Part shown: piece after piece, positions 53,307 through 62,619 of the stretch
Numbering within the stretch: the stretch's first letter is position 1
How the letters are laid out: every line of letters starts with the position of its first letter
NCBI RefSeq assembly: GCF_012726195.1
Contig: NZ_JAASAF010000015.1
Location: 1-64,000, forward strand
From: Rhodococcus sp. HNM0563
Lineage (GTDB): Bacteria > Actinomycetota > Actinomycetes > Mycobacteriales > Mycobacteriaceae
Length of the DNA: 64,000 nucleotides
Direction: 5' to 3'
Notes under the pieces: generated by a model
The model's input: only the letters and a program-made list of their open reading frames with translations
Told to the model about the DNA's origin: nothing
The model's database searches: none
Program-made: the position numbers and the translations under genes

Positions 53307-53936
53307 ATGACACAACTTCGCGGCCCACTCTCTCGGCGGGATCGACAGCAGCAGACGCGCGAGGCGCTGATCTTCGCGGCGCGCGAGGTGTTCGCAGAGG
53401 ACGGCTATCACGCGGCGAGTCTGGATCGGATCGCGCGCGAGGCCGGGTTCTCGAAAGGCGCCGTGTACTCGAACTTCGACGGCAAGTCCGCCCTGTTCCT
53501 GGCGGTCATGGATCAGAACCTGGAGCTGGCAGGAGCCGACTCGAGAAATCCGTTCGAACAGCCGACCAATCCGGCTTCGACCGGCATGGAGCTGGCGGAA
53601 CGAGAGGGCTACCCATTGCAGGCAACGCAGGGTTTCGCGCTGGCTACGCTGGAGTTCATCGCCAGCGCCGCCCGTGACGAGGCGCTCGCTCCGCAGTTGC
53701 ATCAGCGCCTCACGGCAGTCCTCGGCCGCTACGATGCGATTGCTCAGGAGGCCCGTCCCGACGGAGAGACGCTTGCTGTCTCGGATGTCGGCAAGCTACT
53801 GGCTGCGCTGGATCAAGGCGCCGGTCTGCTCCTGCTTGCCGGAGACCTCATGCCGGATGCCGCAGTTTTCAATGCAGGAATGCGCCGCCTGGTCGATCCG
53901 GCACGAGCCGTTACCGAGGGCGATCCGGAGGCGTGA
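53307..53936 (+). CDS. TetR-family regulator of the ABC transporter
   Basis: 209 residues. The helix-turn-helix EALIFAAREVFAEDGYHAASLDRIAREAGFSKGAVYSNFDGKSALF is typical. ATG 53307 is only one base after GGAGG, but TACTCT (53294-53299) lies seven bases before it, so a leaderless transcript may be used. Divergent from the ABC genes, with repeated operator-like sites between. The gene ends at a 20-bp palindrome shared with the convergent IclR gene. Confidence 0.87.
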   Translation: MTQLRGPLSRRDRQQQTREALIFAAREVFAEDGYHAASLDRIAREAGFSKGAVYSNFDGKSALFLAVMDQNLELAGADSRNPFEQPTNPASTGMELAEREGYPLQATQGFALATLEFIASAARDEALAPQLHQRLTAVLGRYDAIAQEARPDGETLAVSDVGKLLAALDQGAGLLLLAGDLMPDAAVFNAGMRRLVDPARAVTEGDPEA

Positions 53937-53947
53937 CGCTGGGCCAT

Positions 53948-53967
53948 GCGGGGCACGCGTGCCCCGC
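53948..53967. terminator. 20-bp perfect palindrome between convergent regulators
   Basis: GCGGGGCACG and CGTGCCCCGC (53948-53967) pair without a loop; the flanks GGGC/GCCC allow a longer cruciform or hairpin. It lies between a TetR gene and an IclR gene that face each other, so it most likely terminates both. Confidence 0.6.
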
Positions 53968-54008
53968 AGCCCGACCGACAGTCGGACATCGCAGATGGTG
54001 GATACAGC

Positions 54009-54743
54009 TCAGCGCAGGATGTCCCCGAGTGATTTCGCTGCCGCCGCCACCGCTGCGCCGATCCGCTTCTCGTCGGCCGCGGTGAACACCGAGACCCCGA
54101 CCGCGGCCTGCGCCCCTCCGGGGCGGCCCCGTACGCCGGCGGAGATACCGATGGTGGTGGAGACGACCTCACCCGCCGAGACCGCATAACCGAGTCGGCG
54201 AGCCTGCTCGACCTCGGGGCGTTCGTTGGGGGCGGGCGGCAGCGATGCCAGGATCGCCAGGCCGGCGGATCCACGATCGACGGGATGGACCTGACCGGGC
54301 CGAAAAGCGATGTGTACCTGGGACCGTCGCGGTTCGATCACCATCATCGCGCGAACTGTGGTGTCTGATTCGCGCACGACGAGGTGCGCGGTGGCCTCCA
54401 CGGTGTCGGCGAGATCCTCGAGGATCGGACGTGCGAGCGTACGGAGATCCTGCTCGACCGATTCGGAGAGCGTGACGAGTCCGGCGCCGAGCGAGATCCG
54501 TTTGTGGTCGTCCCGGCGGCACAATCTGTGTGCTTCGAGAGTTCGGATCAGCCGATGGGCCACCGTTCGGTGGACACCGATGCCCTCGGCGATCTCGCTG
54601 ACGGACAACCCGTGCGGGTGTGATGCCAGCAGTTCGAGGATCTCCAACCCGTTGTGCAGTGTCTTCGACATGCCCGAATCCGGTTCGATCCGCGGTGCAT
54701 CGAAACCTCGTACGGCCGCGGCCTCATCCTGCATTTGGGTCAT
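54009..54743 (-). CDS. IclR-family regulator of the adjacent catabolic operon
   Basis: 244 residues. The winged helix (NGLEILELLASHPHGLSVSEIAEGIGVHRTVAHRLIRTLEAHRLC) is followed by the GAF-like effector domain (LADTVEATAHLVVRESDTTVRA, GISAGVRGRPGGAQAAVGVSV). ATG 54743 has AGGAGGT ten bases upstream; the frame is open slightly further. It is divergent from the operon at 54833, and inverted half-sites lie between, so it probably activates or represses that operon with an aromatic or terpenoid-like inducer. Confidence 0.87.
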   Translation of the reverse strand: MTQMQDEAAAVRGFDAPRIEPDSGMSKTLHNGLEILELLASHPHGLSVSEIAEGIGVHRTVAHRLIRTLEAHRLCRRDDHKRISLGAGLVTLSESVEQDLRTLARPILEDLADTVEATAHLVVRESDTTVRAMMVIEPRRSQVHIAFRPGQVHPVDRGSAGLAILASLPPAPNERPEVEQARRLGYAVSAGEVVSTTIGISAGVRGRPGGAQAAVGVSVFTAADEKRIGAAVAAAAKSLGDILR

Positions 54744-54797
54744 CTTGCCCGGTACCTCCTTGACGTCTGTGAACTGTAACACCTAGCATTGCCATTA

Positions 54798-54824
54798 ATC
54801 GCACATCGAGTGCGATTATCGCAC
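54798..54824. promoter_or_regulatory. IclR operator: alternating ATCGCAC/GTGCGAT half-sites
   Basis: ATCGCAC (54798-54804), GTGCGAT (54810-54816) and ATCGCAC (54818-54824) make two overlapping inverted repeats; GTGCGAT-T-ATCGCAC is a perfect 15-bp palindrome. They sit between the IclR gene and the NTF2-like gene. Confidence 0.7.
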
Positions 54825-54832
54825 ATATACGA

Positions 54833-55279
54833 ATGGGTTCCCAGGACATGACACGCATTGACAACGGTGTCGACGCGGCGCTGCTCGCGCAGATCCACCA
54901 GCTCTACGGACGGCAGAGCCATCTCATCGACGGTGGCTCGGCGCGGGCGTGGGCGGAGACGTTCACACCCGACGGCGAGTTCTGCTCGCCGAGCTACCCG
55001 GCACCTGTCTCCGGCACGGACGATCTCGAAGCATTCGCCGGCCGCTTCTACGCCACGGCTGCCGAGGCCGGCGAGGTGCATCGCCATGTCGTCACCAACG
55101 TGGCCGTCGACCGAGTCGACGACGACACCCTGCGTGCCCGGGCGTACCTGCAGATCGTCGCCACCGCGCGCGGCGGACAATCGCGGCTCGTTCGATTCAC
55201 CACGATCGACGACCAACTCGTGCAACTCGACGGCGCGTGGCTGATCCACCGCCGCACCGTTACTCGCGACGACGCCTGA
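54833..55279 (+). CDS. NTF2/SnoaL-like small protein
   Basis: 148 residues from ATG 54833 (ATG 54848 also possible). It has the NTF2-like cone: QIHQLYGRQSHLIDGGSARAWAETFTPDGEF, then beta strands (VVTNVAVDRVDDDTLRARAYLQIVA) ending LDGAWLIHRRTVTRD. Such proteins act as isomerases, dehydratases or subunits of ring-hydroxylating oxygenases. It opens an operon with two SDRs, an FAD enzyme and a transporter, so a hydratase or isomerase role is plausible. Confidence 0.78.
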   Translation: MGSQDMTRIDNGVDAALLAQIHQLYGRQSHLIDGGSARAWAETFTPDGEFCSPSYPAPVSGTDDLEAFAGRFYATAAEAGEVHRHVVTNVAVDRVDDDTLRARAYLQIVATARGGQSRLVRFTTIDDQLVQLDGAWLIHRRTVTRDDA

Positions 55280-55332
55280 GTCACCGCGTCGCCGCACCGC
55301 TTTCAGATTCGCACCAACGGAGGAATTCCCTT

Positions 55333-56163
55333 ATGTCCGCTGATACCCAGAACCCGGGCCGCACCGTCACCGCGCAGATCGTCGCGCAGTACCCGGAGAT
55401 GGCAGGCAAGGTCGCTGTCGTCACCGGTGCTGCACGTGGAATGGGCGCGCAGTTCGCCCGCGGACTTGCGTCGCGCGGCGTCAACGTCGTCGGCGGCGAC
55501 ATCAACGACGTTCAGATGAAGGAAACCGCCGAACAGATCAACGCCGAACTCGCAGCCGAGTCCCTCGCCGCTACCCCCGGCATCGTGGTCGGTGCGCGCA
55601 TCGACGTCACCGACCCGGCCGAGCACGAGGCGCTCGCCCAGGTTGCGCTGCAGGAATTCGGCTGGATCGACTTCTGGATCAACAACGCGGGCATCTTCCC
55701 GTTCGCACTCGCCGACGAGATCTCGAAGGAGCAGATCTCAGCAACGCTCGACGTCAACGTCGAGGGTGTGCTCTTCGGCGCGCAGGCCGCGGCGCGACAT
55801 ATGCAGCCGGGCAGCGCGATCGTCAACATGTCGTCGGTGTCGGCGCTGCGCGTGCGCAAGGGTCGCGGTGCCTACTGCGCGTCGAAGGCTGCCGTCGCGC
55901 ACCTCACCGAGTCGCTCGCAGTCGAGTTCGGCGACAAGGGAATTCGTGTCAACTCGATCGCTCCGGGCTACATCGACACCGAGATGACCCGCTGGGTGCA
56001 GGAGGATCCGGCAGCGCTGAAGCACGCACTCGACGTCGTGCCGCTGCACCGTCTGGGCTCGCCGGAAGAGGTTTTCGGCCCGCTGCTGTTCCTCCTGTCC
56101 GACAGCGCCCGCTACGTCACGGGCCACTCGATCGCGGTCGACGGTGGCTCACGCCATGTTTGA
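55333..56163 (+). CDS. short-chain dehydrogenase/reductase (SDR), first of pair
   Basis: 276 residues. [15 protein letters not shown] (cofactor loop), [18 protein letters not shown] (catalytic Ser) and YCASKAAVA (Tyr and Lys) are all present. GGAGG precedes ATG 55333. The extra N-terminal 20 residues are polar. It should oxidise an alcohol or reduce a ketone in an alicyclic or steroid-like substrate (inference from partners). The last eight bases overlap the next gene. Confidence 0.88.
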   Translation: MSADTQNPGRTVTAQIVAQYPEMAGKVAVVTGAARGMGAQFARGLASRGVNVVGGDINDVQMKETAEQINAELAAESLAATPGIVVGARIDVTDPAEHEALAQVALQEFGWIDFWINNAGIFPFALADEISKEQISATLDVNVEGVLFGAQAAARHMQPGSAIVNMSSVSALRVRKGRGAYCASKAAVAHLTESLAVEFGDKGIRVNSIAPGYIDTEMTRWVQEDPAALKHALDVVPLHRLGSPEEVFGPLLFLLSDSARYVTGHSIAVDGGSRHV

Positions 56164-56953
56164 TCCGGTCCTGGAAACCGTGACGTACCCGTCGGTCGTC
56201 CTCATCACCGGAGCAGCTGCGGGCATGGGTGCCAACCACTCCCGTGTGCTCGCGGCTCGCGGTGTCCATGTGTGCCTGGCCGACGTGGCAGATACCTCAG
56301 CGGTCGTCGAGGAGATCGAAACTGCGGGAGGCTCGGCGTCGGCCCACACACTCGACGTCGCCGACCCGGCATCGTGGTCCCGGGTGGTGGACGAGATCCG
56401 TTCACACAAGGGCATACTCGACGGACTGGTCAACAACGCGGGGATCTCGCGGCGGCTCGAGTTCATGGACACCCCGGACGATGTCTGGGAAGCCACGATG
56501 CGCATCAATCTGTTCGGTCCCTTCTACGGGATGAAGGCCGTAGCACCCCTCATGCGCGACAGCGGAGGTGGATCCATCGTCAACATCTCCTCGATTTCCG
56601 GGCAGATCGGCTACTTCTCCCCGGCCTACTCGTCGAGCAAATGGGGAGTGCGGGGCCTGTCCAAATCGGCCGCAGGCAACTTCGCGAAGTGGGGAATCCG
56701 AGTGAACTCGGTGCATCCAGGGCTCGTCGGAACGTCGCTGCTGGGAGGTGCCGACGCGTTCGTCGGCGCCGCACTGGAGAGCGTTCCGTTCGGTCGGATG
56801 GCGACGGTCGACGAGGTCACCGACGCTGTCATGTTCCTGCTGTCCGACCGGTCCACGTACATGACCGGCAGCGAGGTCACCGTCGACGGCGGAATGACCT
56901 CCAACGGCCTCTACCACCGCATCATCGCGGAGACGGGAGATCAACTGTCATGA
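56156..56953 (+). CDS. short-chain dehydrogenase/reductase (SDR), second of pair
   Basis: 265 residues: [37 protein letters not shown] and the YSSSKWGV catalytic Tyr/Lys. ATG 56156 overlaps the preceding stop; an upstream in-frame GTG (56144) is an alternative. Two tandem SDRs suggest successive or opposite hydroxyl/ketone steps. The overlap with the flavoprotein gene (ATGA) indicates one transcript. Confidence 0.88.
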   Translation: MFDPVLETVTYPSVVLITGAAAGMGANHSRVLAARGVHVCLADVADTSAVVEEIETAGGSASAHTLDVADPASWSRVVDEIRSHKGILDGLVNNAGISRRLEFMDTPDDVWEATMRINLFGPFYGMKAVAPLMRDSGGGSIVNISSISGQIGYFSPAYSSSKWGVRGLSKSAAGNFAKWGIRVNSVHPGLVGTSLLGGADAFVGAALESVPFGRMATVDEVTDAVMFLLSDRSTYMTGSEVTVDGGMTSNGLYHRIIAETGDQLS

Positions 56954-58410
56954 GCGACGACACCATCGACGTCGTGGTGATCGGCGGCGGCGGCGCGGGC
57001 CTCGCTGCGGCGGTGTCCGCTGCCGAAGCCGGTGCGAGCGTTCTGCTGTTCGAATCCGAAACCGAACTGGGCGGGTCGACGCAATTGTCGGCCGGGCTCT
57101 TCACCGCTGCGGGAACAAGCGTGCAGGCAGGACTCGGCATCGAGGACACTGCCGACAAGTTCTTCCAGCACTACATGGACCTCAACCACTGGATTCTCAA
57201 CCCCGGTCTCGTACGGGCGTTCTGCGACAACGCCGGTCCCACCCTCGAGTGGCTCCTCGAACTCGGTGTGGAGATCCCGGCGCGGGTCTCGTCGAATGCC
57301 CACATGCCGGGTCTGTGCCAGGCCGGTGTGGAGGACGTGTGGCGCGGCCATGTGCCGAAGGACCAGGGTTACGGACTTGTGCAGACGCTCGATCGAGCGT
57401 GTCGCTCGCACGGAGTCGAGGCGATCCTCGGCACCCGGGTGCAGCGTCTGCTCGTCGAGGGCGGTCGGGTCGTCGGTGTCGTCGCGGATGATATCGAGGT
57501 CCGCGCGCACTCCGTGGTCGTGGCGTCCGGCGGATTCGCTCAGAGCACTGCGCTGCTCGAGCAGTACTACCCGTACCCTCTCGCCGCGGGCGATTCGTTG
57601 TTCGTCGTCGCCGCACCCGGTAGCCGAGGCGATCACTTCGGGTTCGGCGAGCAGGTCGATTCCGCGGTTGTCGGCGAGAACTGGGGCTTGACCATGCCCA
57701 CCGCCTATTTCCAGCGCTACCACCACTGGCAGGCGGGTTTCCCGCCCAAGTCGCGGATCTACGTCAACAAGACCGGTCGCCGGTTCATGGACGAGGATGC
57801 CTCGTACGCCGTGTCCGGCGGCCTGATGGAAGCGCAGGACGGGCCCGTGTGGGCGATCTTCGATGAGAAGGCGCGCACGGAGCTCCCCGCCGGTTACGCG
57901 GACTGGGATGCCGACCGCATCGCAGCGGAAGCCGACGCGCGGCGTACTGTACGCGCCGACACGCTCGAGGAACTCGCCGAGCTGATCGACGTGCCCGTTG
58001 CTGCGTTGGTGGCGACGGTGGACCGGTGGAACGCCCAGCTTCCCCACGGTGTGGACGACGATTTCCTGCGTCACCGGACCCTTGCGAACAAGGGCTCGAC
58101 CTCCGACCCCGACCCCGTCGCTCGCGGACCGTTCTACGCGGTGCGTATGCTGCCCGCCGAACTTGTCTGTACGCACGCGGGGCTCGAGATCAATCAGAAC
58201 GCCGAAGTTCTCGACAAGATCGGGAACGTCGTTTCCGGCCTGTATGCGGCCGGAGAAGCGGGAGCCGGAATCCTCGGCCTGCGCTATGTGGGTGGCGGAA
58301 ACGCCGTCGCCAATGCATTGACCATGGGACGCATCGCAGGCCGCAACGCGGCACGGGCGTCCTCCGTCGGCTCCACGCCGTCGTCTGAACTCGGGACAGC
58401 CGGCGTCTGA
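56950..58410 (+). CDS. FAD-dependent oxidoreductase, fumarate reductase/3-ketosteroid dehydrogenase-like
   Basis: 486 residues. [22 protein letters not shown] binds [16 protein letters not shown] and VVASGGFAQ fit the family; the C-terminus ([40 protein letters not shown]) is the second FAD segment of FRD/KstD-type enzymes. Such flavoproteins introduce or reduce a double bond next to a carbonyl. No signal sequence is present, so it is cytosolic. It fits a pathway that desaturates a cyclic ketone made by the SDRs. Confidence 0.87.
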   Translation: MSDDTIDVVVIGGGGAGLAAAVSAAEAGASVLLFESETELGGSTQLSAGLFTAAGTSVQAGLGIEDTADKFFQHYMDLNHWILNPGLVRAFCDNAGPTLEWLLELGVEIPARVSSNAHMPGLCQAGVEDVWRGHVPKDQGYGLVQTLDRACRSHGVEAILGTRVQRLLVEGGRVVGVVADDIEVRAHSVVVASGGFAQSTALLEQYYPYPLAAGDSLFVVAAPGSRGDHFGFGEQVDSAVVGENWGLTMPTAYFQRYHHWQAGFPPKSRIYVNKTGRRFMDEDASYAVSGGLMEAQDGPVWAIFDEKARTELPAGYADWDADRIAAEADARRTVRADTLEELAELIDVPVAALVATVDRWNAQLPHGVDDDFLRHRTLANKGSTSDPDPVARGPFYAVRMLPAELVCTHAGLEINQNAEVLDKIGNVVSGLYAAGEAGAGILGLRYVGGGNAVANALTMGRIAGRNAARASSVGSTPSSELGTAGV

Positions 58411-58446
58411 CGCCCGACCGTCCCCCCGAACCACTAAGGACACACC

Positions 58447-59778
58447 ATGCTTGGATCCGACGCGGCCACCGCTGCGGAAAGGCCGTCGCACGCAGACCCT
58501 GCACCGAAGAAACAGTCGACGGCCACGGTCATCCGCGCGGCGGTCGTCGGCACCATCGTCGAGTACTACGACTTCGGTATCTACGGCTACATGGCAACCA
58601 TGGTCGCCACACTGTTCTTCGTCTCGGAGAACGAGACTGCCGCCCTGCTGGGGACGTTCGCGGCCTTCGCGGTGGCATTCTTCCTGCGGGTGCCCGGCGG
58701 CATCGTCTTCGGTCACATCGGCGACAAGTACGGCCGTAAGACCGCGTTGTCCTGGACCATCCTGCTGATGGTGGTGGCCACGGCGGCGATGGGCCTGATG
58801 CCCACCTACGCCACACTCGGCGTATGGGCGACGGTCCTGCTCGTGCTCGCTCGCTGTCTGCAGGGCTTCGCGGCAGGCGGTGAGCTCGGGGGCGCCAACG
58901 CGTTCGTCTCCGAATCCGCACCTGCACGGTGGCGTGCGACGCAGACCTCGATGGTCAATTCCGGCACGTACCTCGGGTCGCTGGTGGCGTCGCTCGTCGC
59001 ACTCGGTATCACGTCGAGTTTCTCGGAGGAGCAGATCCTCGAGTGGGCCTGGCGCATTCCGTTCCTGCTCAGCGTCGTGATCGGTGTCGTCGGCGTCTGG
59101 ATCCGGAACCACCTCGAAGACACGCCGCAGTTCGAGGAGATGGCCGAAAAGGGTGAGACGAAGAAGCTGCCGGTCGTGGAGCTTCTGAAGACCTCCGGCG
59201 GAAGCGTCGTCAAGATCATCATGCTCGGGGCGCTCATCGTCGGCGGCTATTACGTCGCGTCGGTGTATGCGGCGACGTATCTGCAGACCGAGGGAGGGCA
59301 GTCGTCCGCGGCCGCGTTCCTCTCGACGTCGCTCGCGCTGGTACTCGGTGTCATCACGCTGCCGATCTCCGGCTACATGGCCGACAAGTACGGACGTAAG
59401 CCGGTGCTGTTCGCGGGTAGCCTCGCTGCGGCAGTGCTCGGTGTCCCGATGTTCATGCTGATGTCGGGCGGAACCCTGTGGCAGGCCGTCCTCGGCCAGT
59501 CGGTGTTGTTCATCTGTGTGTCGATCGTCAACGGAGCGTCCTTCGTCGTCTACGTCGAGATGCTGAAGGCATCGGTGCGGTACAGCGGCATCGCGCTCGG
59601 TAACAACGTCACGAACATGTGTCTGGGTGGCACCGCGCCGTTCATCGCCACGTGGCTGATCGATGTCACCGGGAACTCGCTGGCTCCGGCCGGGTACTTC
59701 GTATTCACGGCGCTGCTCACCTTGGGTGCGGTCTTCCTCATCAAGGAGACCAAGGGAATCGAGTTGCCGACCGACTGA
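58447..59778 (+). CDS. MHS-family MFS transporter
   Basis: 443 residues, twelve membrane helices. The opening RAAVVGTIVEYYDFGIYGYMA and FGHIGDKYGRKTAL (loop 2-3), with a repeated GYMADKYGRKPVL in the second half, are typical of metabolite:H+ symporters. It should import the operon's substrate, probably a carboxylic acid. It is the last gene before a strong terminator. Confidence 0.9.
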   Translation: MLGSDAATAAERPSHADPAPKKQSTATVIRAAVVGTIVEYYDFGIYGYMATMVATLFFVSENETAALLGTFAAFAVAFFLRVPGGIVFGHIGDKYGRKTALSWTILLMVVATAAMGLMPTYATLGVWATVLLVLARCLQGFAAGGELGGANAFVSESAPARWRATQTSMVNSGTYLGSLVASLVALGITSSFSEEQILEWAWRIPFLLSVVIGVVGVWIRNHLEDTPQFEEMAEKGETKKLPVVELLKTSGGSVVKIIMLGALIVGGYYVASVYAATYLQTEGGQSSAAAFLSTSLALVLGVITLPISGYMADKYGRKPVLFAGSLAAAVLGVPMFMLMSGGTLWQAVLGQSVLFICVSIVNGASFVVYVEMLKASVRYSGIALGNNVTNMCLGGTAPFIATWLIDVTGNSLAPAGYFVFTALLTLGAVFLIKETKGIELPTD

Positions 59779-59797
59779 CGTCGGATTCTTTCTCGAA

Positions 59798-59833
59798 CGA
59801 ACGCCGGCACCCGATCGTGGGTGTCGGCGTTCG
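59798..59833 (+). terminator. terminator hairpin after the MHS transporter gene
   Basis: CGAACGCCGGCACCC (59798-59812) pairs with GGGTGTCGGCGTTCG (59819-59833) at 14 of 15 positions around the loop GATCGT. It lies 19 bases after the stop codon. Confidence 0.85.
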
Positions 59834-59889
59834 CTGTTCGCAGATGGTAAATGTGTGAACAATCTCGTCGTCTGCGGTACTGTGACCGC

Positions 59890-60417
59890 ATGTCCGCACC
59901 CCGCGACCTCGACTACTGGTCCTTCGTCGAACTCGCGCAGGAACGTCTCAACAGCAAGTTCGGCGACCACCACCGCAGCGCGACCGAAGTGCTGCTCACG
60001 CTGAACCGGGCCTCGGACATCGTCACCTACGACCTCGAGTCGAGCGTGCATCGTCCCCGAGGGCGCTCGTGGTCGGCGTATCGCCTGATGTTCGTGACGT
60101 GGCTGGCCGGCCCCGTCGAGCCGAACGTGGCGGCGAGGCTGACGGGGATGAGTCGTGCGGCCGTGTCGAATCTGGCTAAACCGCTGGTCGAAGCCGGTAT
60201 CTTGGAGAAGACGCCGGTCAGTCACGATGCCCGCTCGGTGCAGTTGTCGCTGACCGAGGCCGGGGAGAAGGAGATCGTCGACGCGTTCGGTGCGCAGAAC
60301 GAGCGTGAACTCGCGTGGGTGGACGTTCTCAGCGACGCCGAGCAGCAGATTCTTGTGATGCTGCTGAACAAACTCATCACCAACCGCAGCCAGTTCGACG
60401 TACGCGGACGCAACTGA
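59890..60417 (+). CDS. MarR-family regulator, probable homogentisate-operon regulator
   Basis: 175 residues. The winged helix is GPVEPNVAARLTGMSRAAVSNLAKPLVEAGILEKTPVSHDARSVQLSLTEAGEKE. The start is ATG 59890, six bases after TACTGT (59878-59883), a leaderless arrangement with no ribosome binding site. It lies upstream of hmgA in the same direction with a palindromic site between them, so it likely represses the homogentisate operon, with homogentisate as a possible inducer (inference). Confidence 0.86.
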   Translation: MSAPRDLDYWSFVELAQERLNSKFGDHHRSATEVLLTLNRASDIVTYDLESSVHRPRGRSWSAYRLMFVTWLAGPVEPNVAARLTGMSRAAVSNLAKPLVEAGILEKTPVSHDARSVQLSLTEAGEKEIVDAFGAQNERELAWVDVLSDAEQQILVMLLNKLITNRSQFDVRGRN

Positions 60418-60460
60418 CTCAGGGCAATTTCCATCCTGTGGTTGCGCTCACGCTCCCAAG

Positions 60461-60480
60461 TTAGTTAATGTATTTACTAA
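60461..60480 (+). promoter_or_regulatory. palindromic MarR operator before hmgA
   Basis: TTAGTTAATGTATTTACTAA is an AT-rich inverted repeat (16 of 20 positions symmetric) between marR and hmgA, 56 bases before the hmgA start. Its length and AT content fit MarR binding sites. Confidence 0.7.
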
Positions 60481-60535
60481 TACCGGCGGCGACAGAACCC
60501 GCGCAGCCCGATTCACCTTTTCGAGGAGCTGAACC

Positions 60536-61738
60536 ATGGCGTTCTACCGACAGCTCGGCGTGATCCCGCCCAAGCGTCACACCCAGCACCGCGACGACAA
60601 CGGCAACCTCTACTACGAGGAGTTGATGGGTGAGGAAGGCTTCTCGTCCGACTCGTCGCTGCTGTACCACAAGTACATCCCGTCGGCGATCGTCGAAGCG
60701 ACGGAATGGGCGGTCCCGGACCAGGCCACGACGCCGAACCATCCCCTCAAGCCGCGGCACCTGAAGCTGCACGATCTGTTCCCCGAGAGCGTCTGGAACG
60801 ACACCGACGTCGTCACCGGCCGCCGCATGATCCTCGGCAACCCCGACGTGCGCATCTCGTATGCAGTCTCGAAGAAGCCGTCGCCGCTGTACCGCAATGT
60901 GGTGGGTGACGAGATGGTCTACGTCGAGTCGGGCACCGCGAACGTCGAGACCGTATTCGGGACTCTCGAAGCCAAGCCCGGCGACTACGTGCTGCTGCCC
61001 ATGGCCACCACGCACCGCTGGGTACCGACAGGCGACGAACCGCTGCGTGCCTACACGATCGAGGCGAACAGCCACATCGTGCCCCCGAAGCGTTACCTGT
61101 CGAAGTTCGGCCAGTTCCTCGAGAACGCGCCCTTCTGCGAACGCGACCTGCACGGTCCCACTGCGCCGCTGATCGTCGAGGGGGAGAATGTCGAGGTGCT
61201 CGTCAAGCACCGCACCTCCCACGGCATCGTCGGTACCCGCTACCTCATGCCGAACCATCCGTTCGACGTCGTCGGATGGGACGGCTGCCTGTACCCGTAC
61301 ACGTTCTCGATCCACGACTACGAGCCCATCACCGGTCGCGTGCACCAGCCGCCGCCGGCGCACCAGTCGTTCGAGGGCCACAACTTCGTCATCTGCAACT
61401 TCGTGCCGCGCAAGGTGGATTACCACCCGCTGTCGATTCCGGTGCCCTACTACCACTCGAACGTCGACTCGGACGAGGTCATGTTCTACGTGGGTGGCGA
61501 CTACGAAGCCCGCAAGGGTTCGGGTATCGGACAGGGCTCCATCTCGGTGCATCCCGGTGGCCACGCTCACGGGCCGCAGCCCGGCGCGTACGAACGCAGC
61601 ATCGGCGCCGAGTTCTTCGACGAGCTCGCCGTCATGGTCGACACTTTCCGCCCGCTCGAGCTCGGTGAAGGTGCTCTCGCATGCGAGGACACCACTTACG
61701 CGGGCAGCTGGAACCGCAATCGGGAGGCATCCAAGTGA
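60536..61738 (+). CDS. hmgA: homogentisate 1,2-dioxygenase
   Basis: 400 residues; slightly shorter than the proteobacterial or human enzyme (about 440). The iron-binding segment VPYYHSNVDSDEVMFY (His307, Glu314) and SVHPGGHAHGPQPGAYE (the second histidine) are present. It opens homogentisate to maleylacetoacetate. GAGGAG lies seven bases before ATG 60536. It is the first of a four-base-overlapping set with an unknown gene, fahA and a CoA transferase. Confidence 0.94.
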   Translation: MAFYRQLGVIPPKRHTQHRDDNGNLYYEELMGEEGFSSDSSLLYHKYIPSAIVEATEWAVPDQATTPNHPLKPRHLKLHDLFPESVWNDTDVVTGRRMILGNPDVRISYAVSKKPSPLYRNVVGDEMVYVESGTANVETVFGTLEAKPGDYVLLPMATTHRWVPTGDEPLRAYTIEANSHIVPPKRYLSKFGQFLENAPFCERDLHGPTAPLIVEGENVEVLVKHRTSHGIVGTRYLMPNHPFDVVGWDGCLYPYTFSIHDYEPITGRVHQPPPAHQSFEGHNFVICNFVPRKVDYHPLSIPVPYYHSNVDSDEVMFYVGGDYEARKGSGIGQGSISVHPGGHAHGPQPGAYERSIGAEFFDELAVMVDTFRPLELGEGALACEDTTYAGSWNRNREASK

Positions 61739-62619
61739 CAACTTTCGGACCTCTGCTCACGAATCTGTGCGACGACGCCGCACTCTTCCCGCCCGGCAAT
61801 GCGCCGATCGCGGATGCGGTACCCGCACATGCCGTCCACACCGCCGCCGATCACGCGCCGCTCGTCGGCTCGTTCGTCTTCCCCGCCGGCCGTCTCGGCG
61901 AGCTCGCCGAATTGCTCGCCCAGACGCCGTACAGCGGCGAGCTCGAGCTGAGCCTGACGGTGCCCGCAGGCACCGCCGCGGTTGCACCCGCGCTGGAGAA
62001 GGCAGCGACACTCGATTCGGTGTCCGTCACCGCCCTCGAGATCGCCGTTCCCGCCGAGCAGACGGTCGACGAACTGTTCGCCGCGCTCGGTGAGATCTCC
62101 TCGACCGAGACGCAACGCGACATCTTCGTCGAGGTGCCCCGCGACGACCGTCGACCGGAGATCCTGGCACGTCTCGCGCAGACGCCGTACTCGGCGAAGT
62201 TCCGTACCGGAGGCATCGTTGCCGAGGCATACCCGGACGAAGCGGAATTGGCCGACGCGATCCGCACGGTCGTGGCCTCGGGTGTGCCGTTCAAGGCCAC
62301 CGCCGGACTGCATCACGCCGTGCGTAACACCGACCCCGAAACCGGTTTCGAACAGCACGGCTTCCTGAACATCCTTGCTGCGGTCGCCGTCGCGCTGGGC
62401 GGCGGAGACGACGCCGCCATCGCCGAGGTGCTCGCCGACCGTGACGGTGCGGCGCTCGCGTCGCGCCTGAAAGAGCTGTCCGACGAGCGCGCCACCGAGG
62501 TGCGCAGCCGGTTCCGCTCGTACGGCACCTGCAGCATCGCCGACCCGCTCACCGACCTGCTCGACCTCGGCCTCGCACCGTCGACCGTATCCCCGATCAG
62601 CGAAGGAACGCACGAATGA
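61735..62619 (+). CDS. unknown protein in the homogentisate operon (TIM-barrel-like)
   Basis: 294 residues. I do not recognise a named family. Visible features are an internal echo (LLAQTPYSGELEL and RLAQTPYSAKFRTG), two lysine-containing strands KFRTGG and FKATAGLHHAVRN that look like beta strands of a TIM barrel, and a C-terminal FRSYGTCSIADPLTDL motif seen in homologues as GTCSF. GTG 61735 overlaps the hmgA stop and the 3' end overlaps fahA, so it is co-translated with both. It occupies the slot where a maleylacetoacetate isomerase gene would be expected, but its sequence is unlike known isomerases. Confidence 0.75.
   Translation: MTTFGPLLTNLCDDAALFPPGNAPIADAVPAHAVHTAADHAPLVGSFVFPAGRLGELAELLAQTPYSGELELSLTVPAGTAAVAPALEKAATLDSVSVTALEIAVPAEQTVDELFAALGEISSTETQRDIFVEVPRDDRRPEILARLAQTPYSAKFRTGGIVAEAYPDEAELADAIRTVVASGVPFKATAGLHHAVRNTDPETGFEQHGFLNILAAVAVALGGGDDAAIAEVLADRDGAALASRLKELSDERATEVRSRFRSYGTCSIADPLTDLLDLGLAPSTVSPISEGTHE

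Noticed and set aside
56941-60225. 1,094-codon open frame on the minus strand
   Set aside because: It runs antisense through five well-supported genes, is rich in Arg, His and Asp as expected of GC-rich shadow frames, and resembles no protein.
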